NCBI GenBank assembly: GCA_964437185.1
Contig: CAYTFU010000002.1
Span: 1-64,000 of the forward strand
DNA length: 64,000 nt
Direction of reading: 5' to 3'
Source of the DNA: UBA10103 sp964437185
GTDB taxonomy: Bacteria > Patescibacteriota > Minisyncoccia > Phycocordibacterales > UBA2100
Each line of letters opens with the position of its first letter. Position 1 is the first letter of the stretch. Positions 57,949 through 64,000 of this stretch are shown one piece after another. Both the position numbers and the translations under genes were made by a program. Under the pieces are notes generated by a model. That model saw only the letters and a program-made list of their open reading frames with translations, did not search any database and was not told the DNA's origin.

Positions 57949-58383
57949 ATGGGAAAAAAACGAATCATACGAAAAAGCGGGGGCTCCGTAGACCAGGGAC
58001 TGAAGTCACGTTCGCTTGCGCGCGTGGCCAAGAAAAACATCGTCGTTGGAACGCTGCATATTAATGCGACCTACAACAACACGAAGGTAATGCTCACCGA
58101 CCGCAACGGCAATGCTGTTGCGTGGTCGTCCTCTGGATCACTGGGATTTGCCGGCGCTAAAAAGGGCACGCCGTTTGCCGCTGCCAAAGTAGGGGAACTC
58201 GTCGGTGACAAAGCTGCGATTATTGGAATAAAAGAGGTGGATGTCATAATCCGCGGCGTAGGAGCTGGACGCGAGTCTGCGCTTCGAGGCTTTGCGGGAA
58301 AGGGCATCGAGGTGGTGCGCATTGCAGACGACACTCCCGTGCCTCACAATGGCCCCCGACCGCCTAAGCCGCGCCGAATATAA
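57949..58383 (+). CDS. rpsK: 30S ribosomal protein S11
   Basis: 144 residues: GTLHINATYNNTKVMLTDRNGNAV, SSGSLGFAGAKKGTPFAAAK, GVGAGRESALRGFAGKGIEV and the terminal DDTPVPHNGPRPPKPRRI are signature S11 blocks. The N-terminus is extended by about 15 residues of basic sequence relative to E. coli. Platform protein of the 30S subunit. Confidence 0.97.
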   Translation: MGKKRIIRKSGGSVDQGLKSRSLARVAKKNIVVGTLHINATYNNTKVMLTDRNGNAVAWSSSGSLGFAGAKKGTPFAAAKVGELVGDKAAIIGIKEVDVIIRGVGAGRESALRGFAGKGIEVVRIADDTPVPHNGPRPPKPRRI

Positions 58384-58385
58384 TT

Positions 58386-59000
58386 ATGTTGCTCATCAAA
58401 TCAAAGTACAAAATTGCGAAGCGGCTGGGGGCAGCGATATTTGAAAAAACGCAATCTCAGAAATTCGCACTTTCGGAAGCTCGATCGCCTCGCAAGACTC
58501 GCGGGGGACGCGGCGGAGGAAGTGACTACGGCAGACAATTGTTGGAGAAGCAGCGTGTTCGCTACACCTACGGCCTATCGGAAAAGCAACTCTCGCGGTA
58601 TGCGCAGGCCGCGTTTGCCGAGCCGGATCCTTCAAAGAGCCTTCATACGCTACTCGAAATGCGCGCTGATTCGGTGGTGTACCGCGCCGGATTTGCACCC
58701 ACTCGACGCGCCGCTCGGCAAATGGTATCGCACGGCCACGTCACGGTGAATGGTCGGAGAACTACCGTTCCGTCTCACCAGGTCCGAAAGGGAGATGTGA
58801 TCGGGGTGCGCGAAGGAAGCCGTGGAAGCGCCCTTTTCACCGTTCTTGCAGAGAAGAATTCTGAATCGCGACCCAACGTGCCCTCGTGGATCAACGTTTC
58901 GGTTGAGAAACTCACCGCCGAGGTATCGGGCGTGCCGAGCTACAATGCCGTAGAAGCAGGCCTTGATTACGCAACAGTATTTGAGTTTTACAGCAGGTAG
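58386..59000 (+). CDS. rpsD: 30S ribosomal protein S4
   Basis: 204 residues; the S4 RNA-binding domain (LEMRADSVVYRAGFAPTRRAARQMVSHGHVTVNGR) is clear, and QRVRYTYGLSEKQLSRYAQAAF follows the N-terminal part. The N-terminal zinc cysteines are absent, so this is the C-minus paralogue form. Assembly-initiating protein of 30S; 2 bp after rpsK. Confidence 0.96.
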   Translation: MLLIKSKYKIAKRLGAAIFEKTQSQKFALSEARSPRKTRGGRGGGSDYGRQLLEKQRVRYTYGLSEKQLSRYAQAAFAEPDPSKSLHTLLEMRADSVVYRAGFAPTRRAARQMVSHGHVTVNGRRTTVPSHQVRKGDVIGVREGSRGSALFTVLAEKNSESRPNVPSWINVSVEKLTAEVSGVPSYNAVEAGLDYATVFEFYSR

Positions 59001-59049
59001 TGTATAATTGCGAACGATTTTTACTAGAACTTGACGAATTTTTAATTCT

Positions 59050-60027
59050 ATGTCCGATTACCACATCGCCCTCCCCAGCAAGCCACGAGTCGTAAGTGAA
59101 TCAGAGAGAAATGGTATCTACGAGGTCGATGGCCTCTACCCAGGGTACGGATTCACACTCGGAAATTCGCTTCGTCGCATCATACTTTCGTCCCTCCCGG
59201 GCGCAGCAGTGACGCACGTCAAGATTCCAGGTGTATCTCATGAGTTTTCCACGATCGAAGGCGTGAAGGAGGATGTGGTTACGATTCTGCTCAATATTCG
59301 AAAAATACGATTTAAGATTCTGACGGACGAGCCTCAGAACATTACGCTCTCTATCAAGGGCCCGAAGGCGGTGACCGCCGCAGATCTCAAACTCCCCGGC
59401 CAGATAGAAGTCCTCAATCCTGATCAGCACATTGCCGATGTTACGGGCAAGGCCTCGTTTGAACTCGAGCTTCGTGCAGAGCGCGGGCTTGGCTACATTC
59501 CTAAGGAGGCTCACCAAAAGGAGCGCGTAGAAATCGGCACCATCGCGCTTGATGCAATCTTTTCTCCGATTCGACGAGTGAACTACGAAGTGGAAAACAT
59601 GCGCGTCGGTGACCGCACGGACTTCAACAGACTTCGCATTGTCATCGAGACCGACGGAACGCTCGCGCCGCGAACCGCTTTTGAAAACGCCATTGAAACT
59701 ATGATTCACCAGCTTCGAGCCATTGTAGGCTTCAAGGAGGAAGAGATATCGGACACCCCATCGTCTGTTGAAATCGGCCGATCGTCGAGCAGAGAAGACC
59801 GTTCTGCGCCCGTGGATTCGGAGCAACTCAAGACTCGTATCACCGAACTCAACCTGCCTCAGCGCGTGGAAATGGCGCTCGATAACGCGTCTATCCGGAC
59901 GGTCGGCGGCCTTGTGCGCAAGCGCGAAGACGACCTTCTCAGCATCGAGGGTCTCGGTCAGAAAGGACTTCAAGACATCAAGCGCGCGCTCTCAAATATG
60001 GGTCTCACGCTTCGCACGGATAAGTAA
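59050..60027 (+). CDS. rpoA: RNA polymerase alpha subunit
   Basis: 325 residues. Alpha-NTD: YEVDGLYPGYGFTLGNSLRRIILSSLPGAAV begins the dimerisation domain, followed by HEFSTIEGVKEDVVTILLNI and VEIGTIALDAIFSPIRRVNYE. The C-terminal domain (TRITELNLPQRVEMALDNASI ... DLLSIEGLGQKGLQDIKRAL) retains the HhH that binds UP elements and activators. TATAAT at 59003-59008 suggests an internal promoter with a ~35-nt leader, so alpha can be made apart from the r-proteins upstream. Confidence 0.97.
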   Translation: MSDYHIALPSKPRVVSESERNGIYEVDGLYPGYGFTLGNSLRRIILSSLPGAAVTHVKIPGVSHEFSTIEGVKEDVVTILLNIRKIRFKILTDEPQNITLSIKGPKAVTAADLKLPGQIEVLNPDQHIADVTGKASFELELRAERGLGYIPKEAHQKERVEIGTIALDAIFSPIRRVNYEVENMRVGDRTDFNRLRIVIETDGTLAPRTAFENAIETMIHQLRAIVGFKEEEISDTPSSVEIGRSSSREDRSAPVDSEQLKTRITELNLPQRVEMALDNASIRTVGGLVRKREDDLLSIEGLGQKGLQDIKRALSNMGLTLRTDK

Positions 60028-60038
60028 ACGCTTTTGGT

Positions 60039-60392
60039 ATGCAGCATCACAATAAAAACAGAAAGCTGGGCCGAGAAAAGGGACAGCGCACGGCGCTTCT
60101 CAGAAGCCTCGCGCGATCCCTCGTGCTGCAAGAGGGCATTACGACAACCGTAGCGAAAGCGAAGGAGCTTCGGCCGTTCGTTGAGCGATTGGTGACAGCG
60201 AGCAAGAATAATTCACTTGCTTCTCGTCGTACCATATCGAGTACGATGGGTGGCGCAGCGGATGTCGTGAAGAAGCTGCACAGCGATCTCGCCGTTCGGT
60301 ATGCAGAGCGGGCGGGCGGATACACTCGGATCACACTCTTGGGCAAAGTCGGCAAGCGTGCGGTGGATTCGGCGCGAATTGAACTCGTCTAA
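60039..60392 (+). CDS. rplQ: 50S ribosomal protein L17
   Basis: 117 residues: NRKLGREKGQRTALLRSLARSL is the L17 start signature, with TTTVAKAKELRPFVERLVT and AGGYTRITLLGKVGKRAVDSA. 11 bp after rpoA, the standard order. Confidence 0.96.
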   Translation: MQHHNKNRKLGREKGQRTALLRSLARSLVLQEGITTTVAKAKELRPFVERLVTASKNNSLASRRTISSTMGGAADVVKKLHSDLAVRYAERAGGYTRITLLGKVGKRAVDSARIELV

Positions 60393-60399
60393 TAATAGT

Positions 60400-60753
60400 A
60401 TGGAGAAGCGAACACACACGATCGATGCAGCAGGCCGTACACTTGGCCGCATTGCCTCTGAAGCAGCGAAGGCGCTGATGGGTAAAATGTCTCCCGACTA
60501 CACGCCGCACATTGACTCCGATATTAAGGTAACGATTACCAACGCGTCAAAAATGTATGTTCGAGACCGAAAGAGTCTTGCAACCATCTATACTACCTAC
60601 TCCGGTTTTCCTGGCGGACAGAAGCGTGAAAGCATGTCGTCGCTCGCAAAGCGCAAGGGCAGGGGGGAGGTAATTCGCCGCGCCGTCAGCCGAATGTTGC
60701 CACGCAATACCATGCATACAGCTCGTTTGAAGAATTTATCGATTAGCGAATAG
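60400..60753 (+). CDS. rplM: 50S ribosomal protein L13
   Basis: 117 residues from ATG 60400 (the frame upstream overlaps rplQ). IDAAGRTLGRIASEAAKALMGK, YTTYSGFPGGQKRESM and the final AVSRMLPRNTMHTARLKNL fit uL13, but the protein is shorter than the usual ~142 residues: it lacks part of the N- and C-terminal segments. An early assembly protein of the 50S subunit. Paired with rpsI as in most bacteria. Confidence 0.95.
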   Translation: MEKRTHTIDAAGRTLGRIASEAAKALMGKMSPDYTPHIDSDIKVTITNASKMYVRDRKSLATIYTTYSGFPGGQKRESMSSLAKRKGRGEVIRRAVSRMLPRNTMHTARLKNLSISE

Positions 60754-60796
60754 TTCGACGTGCTCACTATAAATAACTCAATAACCCTACATTTTT

Positions 60797-61192
60797 ATGG
60801 CAAAGGATAAGGAATACCGAGAGGCAGTTGGCCGACGAAAGACGGCCACAGCGCGCGTGCGAGTTGTACCCGCAAAGAGCGCTTCCATGATCGTCAACGG
60901 AAAAGATGCGGCATCGTATTTTCCGCTCGACATAATGGTAAAGACTGCGTATGCGCCGATGAAACTCTTGGGCGCTACCTATGCCGTGTCTGCGCACGTG
61001 CGGGGCGGAGGCTTGAAAGCGCAAGCTGAGGCGGTGCGACACGGTTTGTCGCGCGTCATGAGCGAGATTGTACCTGAACAGCGCAAAGACCTGAAGATTA
61101 AGGGTTTTTTAAAGCGCGATCCGCGGGCAAAGGAGCGCAAGAAGTTTGGCTTGAAGGCGGCACGACGTGCCCCGCAGTGGTCGAAGCGCTAG
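60797..61192 (+). CDS. rpsI: 30S ribosomal protein S9
   Basis: 131 residues: EAVGRRKTATARVRVVPAKS at the N-terminus, VRGGGLKAQAEAVRHGLSRV in the middle, and the essential C-terminal tail ending RAPQWSKR, whose last Arg reaches the P-site tRNA. Its last codons are repeated with synonymous change about 105 bp downstream (see the next entry). Confidence 0.97.
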   Translation: MAKDKEYREAVGRRKTATARVRVVPAKSASMIVNGKDAASYFPLDIMVKTAYAPMKLLGATYAVSAHVRGGGLKAQAEAVRHGLSRVMSEIVPEQRKDLKIKGFLKRDPRAKERKKFGLKAARRAPQWSKR

Positions 61193-61298
61193 CTTCGAGC
61201 CTGCGTGAGGAGGGGGTCGGGGAACCCGCCGGTTCCCCGTGAAGGAAGAAGTGGGAAAACCGTGGGTTTCCCAGAACCGCGAGTGGTCGAAACGCTAG
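61193..61298 (+). repeat. Duplicated rpsI 3' end with two hairpins
   Basis: The segment 61277-61298 (ending GAGTGGTCGAAACGCTAG) repeats the rpsI end at 61172-61192 (GCAGTGGTCGAAGCGCTAG), coding again W-S-K-R-stop with AAA in place of AAG. Between the copies lie a perfect 8-bp hairpin GGGGAACC/GGTTCCCC (61219-61238, loop CGCC) and an imperfect one GGGAAAACC/GGGTTTCCC (61253-61272). The hairpins could end transcription of the ribosomal operon, although no U-run follows. Confidence 0.75.
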
Positions 61299-61341
61299 TC
61301 GTTCGTTCCACTTTTAAGAGCGAGTGATATACTCGTTGTCT

Positions 61342-61887
61342 ATGAGTGACTCCGATCATGTAACCGACGACGTCGACTTCGAGTCAGAGGACGATCTTGG
61401 CGCCGTCGCTGCACTAAAGGTTAAGATTCGGGCACTTCATCAATCGCTTGAACAGTGCAGAAAGGAGCGCCAAGAATACCTCGATGGCTGGCAGCGATCC
61501 AAAGCAGACGGCATAAATGCGCGTAAAGAAGCGATAGCCTCTGCGGATCGTTTGGCTACGCGATCTAAGGAGACGCTTATCGAAGACATTATCCCTACTC
61601 TCGACGCTTTCGACATGGCGATGAATAACGAATCCTGGAGCAAAATGGACTCGCAGTGGCGCTCCGGTATTGAATTTATACGCAATCAACTCTCCGACGC
61701 ACTCACGCGCAACGGAGTTGAGGCGTTTGGGAAGGTTGGAGATCCTCTCGATCACAATCTGCATGAGGTAGTGAGTGAAATCGCCGATGATGAAGGGGAT
61801 TCCCAGGCGATCGTCCGCGTCGTACGCAAAGGATACAAGGCGAGTGATCGAATCTTGCGTCCCGCTCATGTCGTTATTAAAAAATAG
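61342..61887 (+). CDS. grpE: Nucleotide exchange factor GrpE
   Basis: 181 residues from ATG 61342. A long N-terminal coiled coil (about 20-75: LKVKIRALHQSLEQCRKERQ) and the GrpE beta-wing with GVEAFGKVGDPLDHNLHEVV and VVRKGYKASDRILRPAHVVI. It releases ADP from DnaK. TATACT (61328-61333) lies 8 nt before the ATG inside a small inverted repeat (CGAGT...ACTCG); no CIRCE element is present. Confidence 0.95.
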   Translation: MSDSDHVTDDVDFESEDDLGAVAALKVKIRALHQSLEQCRKERQEYLDGWQRSKADGINARKEAIASADRLATRSKETLIEDIIPTLDAFDMAMNNESWSKMDSQWRSGIEFIRNQLSDALTRNGVEAFGKVGDPLDHNLHEVVSEIADDEGDSQAIVRVVRKGYKASDRILRPAHVVIKK

Positions 61888-61992
61888 CGCCCGCCCAACT
61901 ACCAATTTCTCGCGCAAGCCAGACTTGCACCGAGGCGGGAAAAAAATATAATTCGCTTGAAAAGACCAAAGTTATCAAATAATCTAACCACT

Positions 61993-63843
61993 ATGTCAAA
62001 AATACTTGGAATTGACCTCGGTACGACAAATTCCGCTATCGCGATCGTGAGAAGCGGCGAGCCAGAAATACTCGAAAATGCGGAAGGTGCTCGAACCACA
62101 CCATCGGTCGTCGCGGTATCAAAGACGGGCGAGCGCCTTGTGGGCCTTTTGGCAAAGCGCCAGGGCGTCACCAATCCCAAAAACACGGTCTACCAAATTA
62201 AGCGATTCATCGGACACAACTACGACGAAGCCGCAGCGCAGTCCGACAAGGCGGCTGTACCATTTGAGATTCAAAAATCGGCAAACGGTGGCATTGAGGT
62301 AAAGATGGCTGATAAGTGGCACCGACCAGAAGAGATTTCTGCGATGATACTTCAAAAACTGAAGCAGGACGCGGAGGCGCGCATCGGCGAGACCATCACC
62401 GAGGCCGTCATCACGGTGCCTGCGTACTTCAATGACTCGCAAAGGCAGGCGACCAAAGACGCGGGCAAAATTGCAGGACTCGACGTGAAGCGCATCATCA
62501 ATGAACCAACCGCGGCAGCACTCGCGTACGGTTTCAACAAAAAGAAGAATGAAAAGATCGTCGTGTTTGACTTTGGAGGCGGTACGTTTGATATCTCGGT
62601 CCTTGAGGTAGGCGACGACGTGATCGAGGTACGATCTACCGACGGCGACGCGCACCTCGGCGGCAAGGACATTGATCAGAAGATCATGAACTGGATAGCC
62701 GATGAGTTTAAGAAGCAATCCGGCGTCGACGTGCGCAACGATTCGCTCGCACGCCAGCGGCTCGATGAGGCGGCGGAAAAGGCCAAAATTGAGCTTTCAA
62801 CTGCTCTGGAGACAGAGATCAACATCCCGTTCATCACTTCGACAGACGCAGGCCCGCAACACTTGCTGGTGAAAATGACGCGGGCCAAGCTTGAGGAACT
62901 CACAAGCGAATTTTTGGATCGCGCGATGAATATTACGAAGCGTGCCGTGGCTGCGTCGCCGTTCAAAGTAAGCGACATCAACGAAGTCGTGCTCGTCGGC
63001 GGCCAAACCCGCATGCCGGCAATCCAGAAAGCTGTTGAGACATACTTTGGAAAAAAGCCAAACTTAAGTGTCAATCCAGACGAAGTGGTTGCAATCGGTG
63101 CTGCGATTCAGGGCGGAATCTTGCAGGGCGACGTGAAGGACGTGCTCTTGCTCGACGTGATTCCACTTTCTCTTGGCATTGAAACAATGGGGGGCATTGC
63201 GACGAAGCTCATTGAGCGCAATACCACCATTCCGACGTCGCGCTCGCAGACATTTTCAACGGCCTCGGACAATCAGCCGTCGGTCGAGATTCACGTCGTG
63301 CAGGGTGAGCGACCGATGGCGGGAGACAATAAATCGCTTGGTCGCTTTAATCTCGACGGCATTCCACCAGCACCGCGCGGCACTCCGCAGGTCGAAGTAT
63401 CGTTCGACATCGACGCCAACGGCATACTTTCTGTGAAGGCAAAAGATAAGTCTTCTGGCAAGGAGCAGTCCATTCGTATAGAAGCCACTTCGGGCCTTTC
63501 GGACGCTGAAGTGGAAAAGATGCGCAAGGATGCCGATCTCAATGCGGAGGCGGATAAAAAGAAACACGATGTAGTGGAGGCACAAAATGCAGCAGATCAG
63601 GTAATGTACGCCGCCGAAAAAGCGCTCAAAGAACACGGCGACAAGGTTGGTGACGACATAAAGAAAAATGTGCAAGAAAAAATAGATGCACTGAAGGCGG
63701 CTCGCGCCGGCACCGATCTCGAGGCGATCAAATCGGCCTCAGACGCGCTCTCGACAGCTATGAGTGCAATCGGAAATGCAATGGCAAAGGCAAACCAGAC
63801 GCCGCCACCGAGCGAGCCAACGCCGCCCGAAGCAGACAAGTAA
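61993..63843 (+). CDS. dnaK: Chaperone DnaK (Hsp70)
   Basis: 616 residues from ATG 61993. The ATPase domain starts KILGIDLGTTNSAIAIV and has VITVPAYFNDSQRQATKDAG, IVFDFGGGTFDISVLEVGD (with IINEPTAAALAYGF before it) and VLVGGQTRMPAIQ; the substrate domain has LGIETMGGIATKLIERNTTIP. The C-terminal lid is followed by a Pro-rich tail (PPPSEPTPPEADK) rather than the usual EEVD-like end. Promoter TTGCAC-16-TATAAT (61925-61952), leader of about 33 nt. Confidence 0.97.
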   Translation: MSKILGIDLGTTNSAIAIVRSGEPEILENAEGARTTPSVVAVSKTGERLVGLLAKRQGVTNPKNTVYQIKRFIGHNYDEAAAQSDKAAVPFEIQKSANGGIEVKMADKWHRPEEISAMILQKLKQDAEARIGETITEAVITVPAYFNDSQRQATKDAGKIAGLDVKRIINEPTAAALAYGFNKKKNEKIVVFDFGGGTFDISVLEVGDDVIEVRSTDGDAHLGGKDIDQKIMNWIADEFKKQSGVDVRNDSLARQRLDEAAEKAKIELSTALETEINIPFITSTDAGPQHLLVKMTRAKLEELTSEFLDRAMNITKRAVAASPFKVSDINEVVLVGGQTRMPAIQKAVETYFGKKPNLSVNPDEVVAIGAAIQGGILQGDVKDVLLLDVIPLSLGIETMGGIATKLIERNTTIPTSRSQTFSTASDNQPSVEIHVVQGERPMAGDNKSLGRFNLDGIPPAPRGTPQVEVSFDIDANGILSVKAKDKSSGKEQSIRIEATSGLSDAEVEKMRKDADLNAEADKKKHDVVEAQNAADQVMYAAEKALKEHGDKVGDDIKKNVQEKIDALKAARAGTDLEAIKSASDALSTAMSAIGNAMAKANQTPPPSEPTPPEADK

Positions 63844-63857
63844 TCTGGTGTCAATCC

Positions 63858-63887
63858 AAAGAGCGATCGCACATGCGATCGCTCTTT
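63858..63887 (+). terminator. Terminator after dnaK
   Basis: Perfect 13-bp stem AAAGAGCGATCGC/GCGATCGCTCTTT with tetraloop ACAT, the stem ending in TTT. It separates dnaK from dnaJ, which has its own -10 box. Confidence 0.85.
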
Positions 63888-63920
63888 GCTTTACACGTTC
63901 TAATCACTATAATGAAAGCG

Positions 63921-64000
63921 ATGAAAGATTATTACGAAATTCTCGGAGTCGCAAAAGGCGCGAGTGAGGAAGAAATCAAGGTTGCATTTCGCAAGCTTGC
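63921..64000 (+). CDS. dnaJ: Chaperone DnaJ, N-terminus (cut by window end)
   Basis: 26 complete codons are visible, MKDYYEILGVAKGASEEEIK and on, the start of a J domain. TATAAT at 63908-63913 ends 7 nt before this ATG; an ATG at 63912 lies inside the -10 box and cannot be the start if that box is used. Co-chaperone that stimulates DnaK ATP hydrolysis. Confidence 0.93.
   Translation, partial: MKDYYEILGVAKGASEEEIKVAFRKL

Noticed and set aside
59101..59973. Open frame of 290 codons on the minus strand inside rpoA
   Set aside because: It mirrors the rpoA codon structure and has no domain, promoter or ribosome-binding site of its own.
61320..61992. CIRCE/HrcA operator at grpE-dnaK
   Set aside because: The CIRCE inverted repeat (TTAGCACTC-N9-GAGTGCTAA) is absent; only a short CGAGT/ACTCG repeat overlaps the -10 box, and no hrcA gene is present.

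Overview
The window reads as part of the chromosome of a Candidate Phyla Radiation (Patescibacteria) bacterium, most likely a parcubacterial lineage. The signs are very compact gene spacing, short versions of housekeeping enzymes (UvrC of 402 residues, AlaRS of 641), a condensed ribosomal protein block followed by grpE-dnaK-dnaJ, and many small membrane proteins of unknown function. This placement is inference from gene content; there is no rRNA in the window. One run of 100 N (33965-34064) is a scaffold gap, so linkage across it is an assembly claim.

Layout. 1-6.2 kb: 3' end of an RND exporter gene, lysS, msrA, a small metallopeptidase and tyrS. 6.3-12.4 kb: a zinc-ribbon micro-gene, then uvrB, murB and uvrA. 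12.6-16.9 kb (minus): carA-carB behind a strong promoter, a 31-codon leader ORF and two terminator hairpins (a likely attenuator). 17-21 kb: uvrC, ddl, a tRNA-Ala preceded by three decayed tRNA-like repeats, and a hairpin-rich intergenic stretch. 21-27 kb: an MBOAT/SGNH acylation pair, a threonine-dehydrogenase-like enzyme and Kbl, with a cupin gene between them. 27-34 kb: RRM protein, MFS transporter, YqeY, RmuC, L21, RecR, DnaB. 34-42 kb: a sigma-region-4/HARE protein, MltG, MnmA, two PD-(D/E)XK nucleases, an MGMT-like protein and uracil-DNA glycosylase. 42-46 kb: an exported paired-cysteine repeat protein, two tandem M14 peptidase paralogues (the first lacking key residues) and a VanY-type carboxypeptidase. 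46-51 kb: a compact haem operon hemB-hemC-hemD-hemQ-hemE-hemH. 51-57 kb: an M16 peptidase, alaS and two envelope-related proteins. 57-64 kb: infA-rpmJ-rpsM-rpsK-rpsD-rpoA-rplQ-rplM-rpsI, then grpE, dnaK and the start of dnaJ.

The most striking content is the haem operon. It encodes the coproporphyrin-dependent route (HemQ plus a Gram-positive-like ferrochelatase), but no 5-aminolevulinate-forming enzyme and no coproporphyrinogen oxidase is visible in the window. A second theme is transcript architecture: in at least twelve genes a TATAAT-like hexamer ends exactly 6-7 nt before the start codon, which predicts leaderless mRNAs. A third is a set of gene-terminus duplications and in-frame palindromic insertions (uvrB, rpsI, the M16 gene, ung, the Zn-dehydrogenase), which suggests a recurrent palindrome-associated rearrangement process.
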